A DNA stretch of 64,000 nucleotides from Bradyrhizobium genomosp. I (2014) (GTDB lineage: Bacteria; Pseudomonadota; Alphaproteobacteria; Rhizobiales; Xanthobacteraceae): positions 1-64,000 of the forward strand of contig NZ_AJQE01000098.1 in NCBI RefSeq assembly GCF_000261685.1, written 5' to 3'. Numbering within the stretch: position 1 is the first letter of the stretch; each line of letters begins with the position of its first letter. This document shows, piece by piece, positions 42,686 through 50,921 of this stretch. The notes beneath the pieces were generated by a model. That model did no database searches. It was not told where the DNA came from and was given only the letters and a program-made list of their open reading frames with translations. Position numbers and translations under genes: made by a program.

Positions 42686-43738
42686 TTACCCGATCGTCCA
42701 GACCAGTGGCGGACGGCCACCGACTGCGGAACGCATGTGCACGCCGATATGCCGGCCGCAACCCGCGGCGAGCCCTTCGACCAGTCCCTCCAGCACCCTC
42801 GTGCAAGCGCGGTGATGGTCGGCGACGTCGTCCATCAGCTTCCAGCTCCGCTGGCGGATTTCGAACGTGCCTTCTGATCGCGTCATCTCGGCCGCATCAT
42901 CCTGCGCGGCGAGCAACGCGCTCAGGAACGATGCGAACTCGCTCGCACCGCCGCGGGTCATCGCCAGCGCCGAGGCAACCTCGTCGAAATATTGCATGCC
43001 GATCAGCTTGCCGGTGAGATGCAGGAGATAGCCGGCATCCTCCGGGCCGAACAGCTGCACCATCACGGGCGCAGCGGTGCGGACATATTCCATCGCGTAG
43101 TTGCGATAGGCTTTTTCCAGACGCGGCTTCGGCCAGCTCTCGACCGGCAGCGCCGGCGCGGTCTTCGCATCGAACAACGGCGCCTCCAGATGCCGCGAAA
43201 ACACCAGGCGCTGGTCCAGCTCGAGCGGGTGGTCGTACTGGTGGTAGTAGCCTTCGAGCCCGTCCTGGCCGTCGACGCTCTGCTTGGTGCAGACGAAGCC
43301 CAGCCTGAGGTCGCCGAGCGCAACGCCGTTGTTGGCGTGCCAGCCGCGCAGCATCGCGCGGCTGACTTCGCCCGGCACGCCGCAGATCGCGGTGCCCTTC
43401 CAGATCCAGCGCGGCGGCGGATAGCGGATCCAGGCCTTGGTGTCGCTCTCATACATGTATTCGACATGCACGCCGCCGATCCAGTTGGAGAGGTAGTGAT
43501 ATTGCGCGGCGGCGACCGCCGGCGGCAGATGATCGATCCCGAGCTTCTTGAGGCCCGGCAGGAAGCGCTCCTGCTGCTGACGGCGAAACACGCGGAAGAC
43601 GAACTCGGCGGCATCAGCGCTGCCGCGCCGCGTGACGACGGTGAGGATGAGGCCGGTGAAGCAGGCGTGATAGAGGTCGGCGACCGCGCGCCAGCGCTTC
43701 CATTGGGCTTCCTGCGCGGCGTCCAGAGCGGCGGCCAT
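42686..43738 (-). CDS. conserved hypothetical protein (350 aa)
   Basis: The ATG at 43738 follows GGGAG by 5 bases. The protein is Trp/Tyr-rich (IRYPPPRWIWKG, GYYHQYDHPLEL), lacks signals or membrane segments, and has a C-terminal helical region (DDVADHHRACTRVLEGLVEG) with a His/Cys group that might bind metal or a thioester. I cannot assign a family. Confidence 0.7.
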   Translation of the reverse strand: MAAALDAAQEAQWKRWRAVADLYHACFTGLILTVVTRRGSADAAEFVFRVFRRQQQERFLPGLKKLGIDHLPPAVAAAQYHYLSNWIGGVHVEYMYESDTKAWIRYPPPRWIWKGTAICGVPGEVSRAMLRGWHANNGVALGDLRLGFVCTKQSVDGQDGLEGYYHQYDHPLELDQRLVFSRHLEAPLFDAKTAPALPVESWPKPRLEKAYRNYAMEYVRTAAPVMVQLFGPEDAGYLLHLTGKLIGMQYFDEVASALAMTRGGASEFASFLSALLAAQDDAAEMTRSEGTFEIRQRSWKLMDDVADHHRACTRVLEGLVEGLAAGCGRHIGVHMRSAVGGRPPLVWTIG

Positions 43739-43842
43739 GTTCACTCCCGATCGTTGGTTTGATCGAGTGTGTCACTGCACCCGCCGGCAGGCAACATGAG
43801 GTCCATGCAGGGCGCTCTGCGCGAGCGATCGTCAATTCCGCA

Positions 43843-44259
43843 TCACGAAGTTTGCGGCGGCGCCTTGGCCGCGCGCTCTCGCTCGACCCGCTCGGTGACA
43901 TCGCGCGCCATTGCCACGGATCCGACCACGGCCCCACCGGCGTCCCGCACCAGCGCGAAGGTCATCTCGATGTAGAGCTTGCGGCCGCTCTGGTGCAGCG
44001 CGCGGGTCAGCGTCGGCTTGCCCGCAAGCTTCAGCGCGCCACTGGCGAGCGCGGCCTCGAAACCCTTCCAGTGCGCGGCGCGGAGATGCTCGGGAATGAT
44101 CAGGTCGAGGTTCTGGCCCAGCGCTTCCGCGGCGGAGAAGCCGAACAAGACGGTCGACGCACGATTCCAGCGCGTGATCGTACCGGAGCGATCCGAATAG
44201 ATCAGCGCGTCCGCGACATCGTTGAGGATGTTTGCGTCGAGTTGGGAATGATCGGTCAT
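43843..44259 (-). CDS. single PAS-domain protein
   Basis: The 138-aa product is almost entirely a PAS fold: ANILNDVADALIYSDRSGTITRWNRASTVLFGFSAAEALGQNLDLIIPEH split over residues 8-58, and EMTFALVRDAGGAVVGSVAMARDVTER at the end. GAGGTG precedes the ATG at 44259. No output domain is present, so it may act by protein contact, perhaps with heme or flavin bound. Confidence 0.85.
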   Translation of the reverse strand: MTDHSQLDANILNDVADALIYSDRSGTITRWNRASTVLFGFSAAEALGQNLDLIIPEHLRAAHWKGFEAALASGALKLAGKPTLTRALHQSGRKLYIEMTFALVRDAGGAVVGSVAMARDVTERVERERAAKAPPQTS

Positions 44260-44312
44260 GTCATCACCTCGCAAGCAGCCCGGATTGGTTACGCATCCTG
44301 CCACACATTGGA

Positions 44313-44415
44313 TGTCATCGCCCGACTTGATCGGGCGATCCAGTATTCCGAGACAGCAGTGATCGGATCGAGAGGCTGCGGCGTACTGGATGCCCCGGTC
44401 AAGCCGGGGCACGAC
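44313..44415. repeat. REP-like double-hairpin repeat
   Basis: Two hairpins (CGCCCGA-CTTGA-TCGGGCG at 44319-44337 and GCCCCGG-TCAAG-CCGGGGC at 44392-44410) are joined by ATCCAGTA...TACTGGAT complementary flanks. This is a typical bradyrhizobial intergenic palindrome between the PAS gene and dcd. Confidence 0.65.
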
Positions 44416-44429
44416 AGTAGAGTGGGGGG

Positions 44430-45566
44430 CTACACCCGGAAATGCTTCGATAGTTTGAGGCCCTGGGCCTGATAATTGGAGCCGATGCGCTGGCCGTACA
44501 TCGCGTCGGGGCGGGCGAGCATCTTTTCGTAGACGAGACGGCCGACGATCTGGCCGTGCTCGAGGATGAACGGCACCTCGCGCGAGCGCACCTCGAGCAC
44601 GGCGCGCGCGCCCTGCCCGCCGGCGCCGGCATAGCCGAAGCCGGGATCGAAGAATCCGGCATAATGCACGCGGAACTCGCCGACCAGGGGATCGAACGGC
44701 ACCATCTCCGCGGCGTAATCGGGCGGCACCTGCACGGCTTCCTTGGAGGCGAGAATGTAGAACTCGCCGGGATCGAGGATCAGGCTGCCGTCGGGGCGCG
44801 CCGAGATCGGCTCCCAGAAGTCTTCGACCGCGTAGCCGGAGCGGCGATCGACGTCGACGACGCCGGTGTGGCGCTTGGCGCGGTAGCCGACGAAGCCGTT
44901 GGCTTTCTCGCCCGATAGATCGACCGAGACGGCGACGCCGCCGGAGAGGTCGGCATCGTCGACGTCGACGAGACGCTCAGTGGCGTGCAGTGCATCGAGC
45001 TCGTCGGCGTTGAGGATGGCGTCGCCGGTGCGGAAGCGCACCTGGCTGAGGCGCGAGCCCTCGCGCACCAGCACTGGAAACGTCTTCGGGCTGATCTCGG
45101 CATAGAGCGGGCCATGATAGCCGGCGCCGATCATGTCGAAGCGGCGGGTGCCGTCGGCGATCACGCGGGTGAAGACGTCGAGCCGGCCGGTCGAGCTCTT
45201 CGGGTTGGCGGCCGCGACGATCTCCGGCGGCAGTGCCAGGCTTTCGAGCAGCGGCACGATATAGACGCAGTTGGTCTCCAGCACCGCGCCGTCGGCGAGG
45301 CTGAACTCGTGCAGCTTCAATTCGTCAATGCGCTCGGCGACGGTGGCGCCGGGACCTGGCAGGAAACTGGCGCGGACGCGATAGGCGATGTCGCCGAGAC
45401 GCAGATCGAGGCTCGCCGGCTGGATCTGGCTCTCGACGAAGTCGTATTCGGGCAGGATGAGCCCCGCTTCCGCCATCGCCGCGATCATGCGGTCGGGCAG
45501 GATACCATTGGCGTCGGCGGCGACCGTGAAACTCAACCGGGGGCCCTCGTCAGGGGTCAAACGCAT
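44430..45566 (-). CDS. dcd: 2'-deoxycytidine 5'-triphosphate deaminase, long two-domain form
   Basis: The 378-aa protein is twice the usual dCTP deaminase length. Both halves carry dUTPase/Dcd-fold motifs: IQPASLDLRLGDIAYRVRASF and NPKSSTGRLDVFTRVIADG in the first; GEFYILASKEAVQVPPDYAAEM and HYAGFFDPGFG in the second. The reaction gives dUTP for thymidylate synthesis. The duplicated form is known from several alphaproteobacteria. The start is ATG 45566; a GTG at 45572 is possible. Confidence 0.82.
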   Translation of the reverse strand: MRLTPDEGPRLSFTVAADANGILPDRMIAAMAEAGLILPEYDFVESQIQPASLDLRLGDIAYRVRASFLPGPGATVAERIDELKLHEFSLADGAVLETNCVYIVPLLESLALPPEIVAAANPKSSTGRLDVFTRVIADGTRRFDMIGAGYHGPLYAEISPKTFPVLVREGSRLSQVRFRTGDAILNADELDALHATERLVDVDDADLSGGVAVSVDLSGEKANGFVGYRAKRHTGVVDVDRRSGYAVEDFWEPISARPDGSLILDPGEFYILASKEAVQVPPDYAAEMVPFDPLVGEFRVHYAGFFDPGFGYAGAGGQGARAVLEVRSREVPFILEHGQIVGRLVYEKMLARPDAMYGQRIGSNYQAQGLKLSKHFRV

Positions 45567-45654
45567 CCGCACATGCGGAAAATACCAAGCTTTTACGGCT
45601 ATCCGATGGACGCCTTGACGGAAAGGGCATTGCGGAATATGAGCATCACTTATC

Positions 45655-45712
45655 CCGTGGTGATTTGAGCCGGCCGGCTTGCAGCCACGTTAAATAAGTC
45701 GCTAAACAGGCC
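45655..45712 (+). ncRNA. SAM-II riboswitch aptamer
   Basis: The conserved SAM-II elements are present in order: CGTGGTGATTTGAGCC (P1 5' strand 45656-45660), CTTGCAGCCACGTTAAA (P1 3' strand CCACG 45685-45689) and GCTAAACAGG (45701-45710), which closes the pseudoknot. P1 pairs perfectly. It lies 91 bp upstream of the metZ start and is followed by a terminator that can form alternative pairings, so SAM should lower metZ expression. Confidence 0.88.
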
Positions 45713-45728
45713 GGGGACCTCTGTGATC

Positions 45729-45763
45729 CCGGCCCGTGGAGATATATCCAGGCCGGTTTTTTT
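45729..45763 (+). terminator. SAM-II expression-platform terminator
   Basis: CCGGCC (45729-45734) pairs with GGCCGG (45751-45756), followed by seven T residues, making an intrinsic terminator. The same CCGGCC can instead pair with GGCCGG at 45709-45714, which overlaps the aptamer's 3' end, giving an antiterminator. The choice would be set by SAM binding; this mechanism is read from complementarity and not measured. Confidence 0.8.
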
Positions 45764-45802
45764 GTGACCATTTCTGCTCGAATGGTCATGTCGGAGGGTC
45801 CT

Positions 45803-46990
45803 ATGTCGAAGTCGCCTGCCAACTACCGTCCCGAAACCCGCCTGGTCCATTCCGGGACCCTGCGCTCGCAATTTGGCGAGACGTCGGAGGCGCTGTTCCT
45901 GACGCAAGGCTACGTCTACAACAGCGCCGAGGAGTGCGAGGCGCGGTTCAAGGGCGAGGATCCGGGCTTCATCTATTCGCGCTACTCCAACCCCACCATC
46001 GCGATGTTCGAGCGCCGCATGATCGAGCTCGAGGGTGCCGAGGCCGCCCGCTCGGCGGCGACCGGCATGGCCGCGGTGACGACCGCGATCCTGGCGCCGC
46101 TGAAGGCCGGCGATCACGTCGTGGCCTCGCGCGCGCTGTTCGGCTCATGCCTCTACGTCGTGCAGGACCTGTTGCCGCGCTACGGCATCGAGACCACGCT
46201 GGTCGACGGGCTCGATCTCGACCAGTGGCAGCGCGCGCTGAAGCCGAACACGAAGACGTTCTTCCTGGAGAGCCCGACCAACCCGACGCTGGATGTGCTC
46301 GACATTCCTGCCATCGCCGAGATCGCGCACAAGGGCGGCGCGCGGCTCGTCGTCGACAACGTGTTCGCCACGCCGATCTGGCAGAGCCCGCTCGCGCTGG
46401 GGGCCGACGTCGTCGTCTATTCCGCGACCAAGCATATCGACGGCCAGGGCCGGTGCCTGGGCGGCATCATCCTGTCCTCGGAGGCCTTCATCGCCGAGCA
46501 CATCCACAATTTCATGCGCCAGACCGGCCCCTCGATCTCGCCGTTCAACGCCTGGGTTCTGCTCAAGGGCCTGGAGACGCTGGGCGTGCGCGTGCGGGCG
46601 CAGACCGATAACGCGGCGCGCATCGCCGACGCGCTGGCGAGCCATCCGAAGATTTCGCGGCTGGTTTTTCCCGGCCGCGCCGATCATCCGCAGGCGGCGC
46701 TGGTGAAAAAGCAGATGCGCGGCGGCTCGACGCTGGTCGGCTTCGAGGTCAAGGGCGGCAAAGCGGCGGCGTTCCGCGTGCTCAACGAACTGAAGCTCGC
46801 GAAGATCTCGAACAATCTCGGCGACGCCAAGAGCCTCGTCACGCATCCGGCGACGACGACGCATCAGCGCCTGAAGCCGGAGGACCGTGCCGCGCTCGGC
46901 ATCAGCGAGGGGTTCATCCGCTTCTCCGCCGGGCTCGAGCATGCGGACGATCTGATCGAGGATCTGACGGCGGCGCTGGAGAAGGCGTGA
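45803..46990 (+). CDS. metZ: O-succinylhomoserine sulfhydrylase
   Basis: The 395-aa protein is a PLP enzyme of the Cys/Met metabolism family: YNSAEECEARFKGEDPGFIYSRYSNPT, ESPTNPTLDVLDI, VVDNVFATPIWQ and the PLP Lys in VVYSATKHIDGQGR. The start at 45803 has CGGAGG upstream; an in-frame ATG at 45764 is less likely as it lies in the terminator. Sulfhydrylation of O-succinylhomoserine gives homocysteine. Control by the SAM-II riboswitch fits methionine biosynthesis. Confidence 0.9.
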   Translation: MSKSPANYRPETRLVHSGTLRSQFGETSEALFLTQGYVYNSAEECEARFKGEDPGFIYSRYSNPTIAMFERRMIELEGAEAARSAATGMAAVTTAILAPLKAGDHVVASRALFGSCLYVVQDLLPRYGIETTLVDGLDLDQWQRALKPNTKTFFLESPTNPTLDVLDIPAIAEIAHKGGARLVVDNVFATPIWQSPLALGADVVVYSATKHIDGQGRCLGGIILSSEAFIAEHIHNFMRQTGPSISPFNAWVLLKGLETLGVRVRAQTDNAARIADALASHPKISRLVFPGRADHPQAALVKKQMRGGSTLVGFEVKGGKAAAFRVLNELKLAKISNNLGDAKSLVTHPATTTHQRLKPEDRAALGISEGFIRFSAGLEHADDLIEDLTAALEKA

Positions 46991-46998
46991 GCGCTCTT

Positions 46999-47157
46999 AC
47001 CCTCCCCTGGAGGGGGAGGGTCGCTTCGTATGGAGCGAAGCGAAATGCGAAGCGGGGTGGGGTGACGGTCTCTCCACCTCGTACGGTGCCCGAGTGGAGA
47101 GATCACCCCACCCCGCTCGCGCTGCGCGCGATCGACCCTCCCCCTCCAGGGGAGGGT
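46999..47157. repeat. long inverted-repeat element between metZ and the SGNH gene
   Basis: Two perfect 25-bp inverted arms (46999-47023 and 47133-47157, starting ACCCTCCCCTGG) enclose about 110 bp with further complementarity (GGGGTGGGGTGA / TCACCCCACCCC). It sits between convergent genes and could act as a bidirectional terminator. It is a dispersed-repeat type common in this genus. Confidence 0.75.
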
Positions 47158-47166
47158 GAAGTAAAC

Positions 47167-48159
47167 CTACATCGGCCGGTACGTCCTCACGTCCGCGGGC
47201 ACGTTCACCCCGAGCTTGATCTGGCCGACGGAACGGATGATGTCGTCACCCAACAGCTGAGCGAAGCAGGCGTAGCCCCAATCGTTCATGTGCAGCCCAT
47301 CGGCGATCACGAAGCCCTCGACCGGAATGGCCTGCTTCTCATGCCAGTCGCGCATCACCTCGAAGCGCGGGAAGATTCCGACGTGACGGAGCTCGGCGAC
47401 CTTGCCGAGCAGCTTCACCATCTTGCCGGCGCTCTCGGCGCGCTGATTGACGGCCGGCGAATATTGCGGATCGACCAGCACGATGTCGGCGTCGCCCGCA
47501 GCCTGGATGCGGCTGATGCCGTCCTCCACCAGCTTGGCGGTGTCGCCGGGATCGAGATTGCGCAGCACGGCGTTGGTGCCGACCTGCCAGATCACGAGAT
47601 CCGGGTGCACGTCGATCACCTGCGTCTGGAGGCGCCTCATCATCTCGGGGGCGTCCTCGCCGCCGACGCCGGCATTGATGACGCTGATGTCGGCGGTCGG
47701 ATAGTGCCGGCGGAGCTGCGCCGCGAGACGATTGGGGTAATTGAACTCCGGCGAGCTCGCGCCGAACCCTTGAGTCGAGGACGAGCCGAACGCGACGATG
47801 ACGACGGGCCGGCCGGCGACGAGCTTGCCGGCAACGTGCGGCAGCGAGCCCATCGCCTTCGAGCCGCCCTTCGGCGGCAGGCAGGGCACACGGTTGAAGA
47901 TGTCGGCGGCGGATTTGGCGGCCTGCTTCACCTTGTCGAGGGCGCGCGCCGCGATGCCACGCGGCTCGGGCGAAGTCGCGGCGACGGTGGTCTGGGAGGG
48001 CGATGTCGGGGCGGGATCAGCCGACTGCGCGGCGGCGGGCGTCGCCGGCGCGGCTTGCGTCTGCGCATGCGACTGCGCGGCCGGCGTCAGCACCAGCAGC
48101 ACTGCTGCTGCGAACCCGGCCAGCCATGACGTCAGGCAAAAAGGGCGGAGAGAACTCAT
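47167..48159 (-). CDS. secreted SGNH/GDSL-family hydrolase
   Basis: The 330-aa protein has an N-terminal signal (WLAGFAAAVLLVLTPAAQSHA). The SGNH blocks are AFGSSSTQG (block I, S127 nucleophile), NAGVGGE (Gly), WQVGTNAVL (N196) and DGLHMNDWG (Asp-His). It should hydrolyse or transfer an ester. It is the third gene of an opgC operon, 12 bp after a related gene, so its target may be a glucan or surface polymer substituent. Confidence 0.85.
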   Translation of the reverse strand: MSSLRPFCLTSWLAGFAAAVLLVLTPAAQSHAQTQAAPATPAAAQSADPAPTSPSQTTVAATSPEPRGIAARALDKVKQAAKSAADIFNRVPCLPPKGGSKAMGSLPHVAGKLVAGRPVVIVAFGSSSTQGFGASSPEFNYPNRLAAQLRRHYPTADISVINAGVGGEDAPEMMRRLQTQVIDVHPDLVIWQVGTNAVLRNLDPGDTAKLVEDGISRIQAAGDADIVLVDPQYSPAVNQRAESAGKMVKLLGKVAELRHVGIFPRFEVMRDWHEKQAIPVEGFVIADGLHMNDWGYACFAQLLGDDIIRSVGQIKLGVNVPADVRTYRPM

Positions 48160-48171
48160 TAACGCTAGACC

Positions 48172-48951
48172 TCAATTTTGCTGCTGGGCCGGCTCGAGGC
48201 GGGCTGCGTCGAACACGAACTGTGCCAACGCCCGGCCAAGGCAATCATGGACCTGCTTCGCCAGGTCGGGTCCACGGGACGGGCTGAACAGGTCGAACTG
48301 GCCCTGATCACTCCATTGCCGCATGATCGCGAAACGATCGAACAGCGGGATACCGTGCTCCTGCGCCACCACCCGCATATTATCGAGGAAAGGCTGCGCC
48401 GAGATCATGGTTTCGGTGCGTGGACTGTACTGCAGATTCATCAAGACGACGTCAGCCCCCGCATTTTGCAGCGCGGCAACCCCTTCGGTGACGGCACTGC
48501 GAAACTCGTCGGGATCGCTGGCTCGGATAGCGTCCACGGTCCCGGTCTGCCAGACGACCAACGTAGGCGTTTTTGCTTCCATCAGTTTAACGAAAGTGGA
48601 GGCAGTCTCCTCCGCCGTTTTCTTGCTCTGTATTTCTACGGAGACACGCACCACTTCCGACGGCGGCAGCTTCTCCTTGAGGATCGCCTCCATGCGCGCC
48701 GGATACGAGCTGTTCTCCGAAGCTGGAATGGTCGTCGAGCGGCTGCCGATCACCAGGATCTCGAGCGGTTTGCCGGCCCTGATGGCATCGGCGACCTTGG
48801 GCAGCGGGCTTTCGCTGGTCAGCAGATAGGCCGGCACTTCGCAGGAAGCGGGTGGAGGGGAAGCGGCGGGCGCAGCATCGCCCGCACGCGCCGCAGGCGC
48901 GGCGAGGCCACCGCATAGCAGGATCAGGCTCAGGAGAACCTTCGCCTTCAT
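48172..48951 (-). CDS. SGNH-like secreted protein lacking catalytic residues
   Basis: The 259-aa protein has a signal peptide (LLSLILLCGGLAAPAARA) and aligns end to end with its neighbour's SGNH fold: VIGSRSTTIPA against AFGSSSTQG, VWQTGTVDA against IWQVGTNAV. At the nucleophile position there is R71 in place of Ser, at the Asn position V139, and the DGLH block is absent. It therefore looks like a catalytically dead paralogue. Its ATG overlaps the opgC stop. Confidence 0.75.
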   Translation of the reverse strand: MKAKVLLSLILLCGGLAAPAARAGDAAPAASPPPASCEVPAYLLTSESPLPKVADAIRAGKPLEILVIGSRSTTIPASENSSYPARMEAILKEKLPPSEVVRVSVEIQSKKTAEETASTFVKLMEAKTPTLVVWQTGTVDAIRASDPDEFRSAVTEGVAALQNAGADVVLMNLQYSPRTETMISAQPFLDNMRVVAQEHGIPLFDRFAIMRQWSDQGQFDLFSPSRGPDLAKQVHDCLGRALAQFVFDAARLEPAQQQN

Positions 48952-50207
48952 CAGCCCCCTCCCGCCAGATCGGCGTTGCCGACGGCGTTTTTGGTTTTCG
49001 CGCCGCTCTTGTCAGCCACGCGCTTGTACCACGAAATGACCCAGGCCACCCCCCACATGATCAGGACTCCGGAGAGACTAATCAAGGCATGCATGGCTGC
49101 GCCGCCGGAGACTTCGGCCAGGATGAAGTGGCCGGCGAAAGCAAGGAAGACGCCGAGACAGAAGATCTCGAGGGAATGCTGGCCGCACAGGATCAGCGGC
49201 CGCAGCCAGGGCGACTTCAGGCCCGGCCAGTCCCGCGGCAGAAAGCGCACCGTGAGCGCGGCCAGCGCCAGGAAATGCGTGAAGCGCAGCACGTCGAGAT
49301 TGGTCTTGTCGATCGGATACATCCATTGCTCGATCAGCTTCGGCATGAACTGGGACAGCTGCGGCACATACCAGGTCAGCGTCACGTAGAACGACGCGGC
49401 GAGATAGGCGATCGCCATCCACATCGTGACGCGTGACGACAGAATACGCGACATGCGGCGCGCACCTCCCAGCGCACACCATGCACCGAACACGAACAGC
49501 AATTGCCAGGCGAAGGGATTGAAGGCCCAGAAGCCGTTCGGATAGGCCGATAGATAAAGATCGTACTCCCAGGTGACCGCGTAGAGTACGACCGAAAGGC
49601 CGAGGGTGACGTCGGGTCGCCATTTCATCGACCACAGGATCAGGGGTAGCGCCAGCATCAGCACGATGTAGAGCGGCAGCACGTCCATGTTGACGGGACG
49701 GAAGCGCAAGAGCAGCGCCTGCACGATCGTGACGTCCGGCTGCTTGAGGAAGTCCATGATGCCCATCTCTTCGGTGTAGAGCGGGTTCTCGAACCTGGTC
49801 GCCACGTAGGAGATTTCGGCAAGGAAGATCGTGAACAGGAAGACGTGGGCGACGTAGATCTGCCAGACCCTGCGCAGGATGCGCGCGGTGGCGATGACGA
49901 CGCCGCTCTCCAGCATCGCCCGTCCATAGACGAAGGCGGCGGTGTAGCCGGAGATGAAGATGAATATCTCCGTAGCGTCGCTGAAGCCGTAGTTGCGGAT
50001 CGTGAACCAGGTCAACAGACTCGGCGGCAGGTGGTCGATGAAGATCAGCCACAGCGCGAGCCCGCGGAACAGATCGAGCCGGAGCTCGCGCTCGCCGATG
50101 GCGGGCAGCGTGATGGCCGGCACGGCGGTGCGCGGCCTGGTCCCCGCGGGTCTGGCCTCTGCGGCCCCCGCGATCGTCGATCCCGTCACTCGGTCGGCAA
50201 TGGTCAT
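48951..50207 (-). CDS. opgC: OpgC-family membrane acyltransferase (glucan succinylation)
   Basis: The 418-aa protein has about ten hydrophobic segments. RELRLDLFRGLALWLIFIDHLPPSLL near the start and FIFISGYTAAFVYGR are typical of OpgC, which transfers succinyl groups to periplasmic glucans. LDVLRFTHFLALAAL and LILCGQHSLEIFCLGVFLAF mark the end. The start at 50207 was chosen because the family begins near here; a longer frame to 50405 is not supported. The stop overlaps the next gene's start (TGATG). Confidence 0.85.
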   Translation of the reverse strand: MTIADRVTGSTIAGAAEARPAGTRPRTAVPAITLPAIGERELRLDLFRGLALWLIFIDHLPPSLLTWFTIRNYGFSDATEIFIFISGYTAAFVYGRAMLESGVVIATARILRRVWQIYVAHVFLFTIFLAEISYVATRFENPLYTEEMGIMDFLKQPDVTIVQALLLRFRPVNMDVLPLYIVLMLALPLILWSMKWRPDVTLGLSVVLYAVTWEYDLYLSAYPNGFWAFNPFAWQLLFVFGAWCALGGARRMSRILSSRVTMWMAIAYLAASFYVTLTWYVPQLSQFMPKLIEQWMYPIDKTNLDVLRFTHFLALAALTVRFLPRDWPGLKSPWLRPLILCGQHSLEIFCLGVFLAFAGHFILAEVSGGAAMHALISLSGVLIMWGVAWVISWYKRVADKSGAKTKNAVGNADLAGGG

Positions 50208-50394
50208 CGGGGGCTCAAAAACCCTTCCGCAAATCGCGACGTTGAAGGAATGTAGCGATCCAGCCGTCGTCTCGCAAAGCGGCCGGATCATATAGGGGAA
50301 TCTCCCTCTGGGATGTCCTTCCCTTCGAATTCTGGCGGGACGATGTCGCCTGAGCCGTCTGCAGCGTTTGGTTCCCGGGACGGATTTGGCTATT

Positions 50395-50796
50395 ATGGCA
50401 ACCATGTACCGCGCCGTGACCCGCCAGATCGAAGTGACCGTCGAGCCGAACTTTGTTCCGGAACAGTCGTCGGCCGACCGCTCGCGCTATTTCTGGTCCT
50501 ACACCATCGTCATCACCAATTCGGGCGAGGAGACCGTGCAGCTCAAGACGCGGCACTGGATCATTACCGATGCCTCCGGCCGCCAGCAGGAGGTGAAGGG
50601 CGAGGGCGTCGTCGGCGAGCAGCCGATCCTGGCTCCCGGCGAGCGCTTCGAATACACCTCCGGCGTGCCGCTCACGACCGCCTCCGGCTTCATGACCGGC
50701 CGCTACCAGATGGTCAGCGAAAGCGGCGAGCGCTTCGAGATCGACGTGCCGACGTTCTCGCTGGACAGCCCGGACCATAAGCGGGTGTTGAACTAG
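50395..50796 (+). CDS. apaG: ApaG protein
   Basis: The 133-aa product matches ApaG in length and motifs: VTVEPNFVPEQSS, YFWSYTIVITNSGEETVQLKTRHWIITD and EGVVGEQPILAPGERFEYTSG. ApaG is a fibronectin-III-like protein linked to Co2+ tolerance and polyphosphate or nucleotide metabolism. A second ATG at 50404 is possible. Confidence 0.92.
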   Translation: MATMYRAVTRQIEVTVEPNFVPEQSSADRSRYFWSYTIVITNSGEETVQLKTRHWIITDASGRQQEVKGEGVVGEQPILAPGERFEYTSGVPLTTASGFMTGRYQMVSESGERFEIDVPTFSLDSPDHKRVLN

Positions 50797-50830
50797 GGGG
50801 CGCAGTAGGGTGTGGCACGCTCTCTCCCCA

Positions 50831-50912
50831 CCGTCATTGCGAGCGCAGCGAAGCAATCCAGAATCCCTCCGCGGCGGCAGTCTGGATTGCTTCGCTGCGC
50901 TCGCAATGACGG
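50831..50912. repeat. perfect 32-bp inverted repeat between apaG and hslO
   Basis: The arms 50831-50862 and 50881-50912 (beginning CCGTCATTGCGAGCGCAGCG) are perfect inverted copies around an 18-base loop. It lies between the convergent apaG and hslO genes and is likely a dispersed REP-type element doubling as a terminator. Confidence 0.85.
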
Positions 50913-50921
50913 AAGAAAGAC

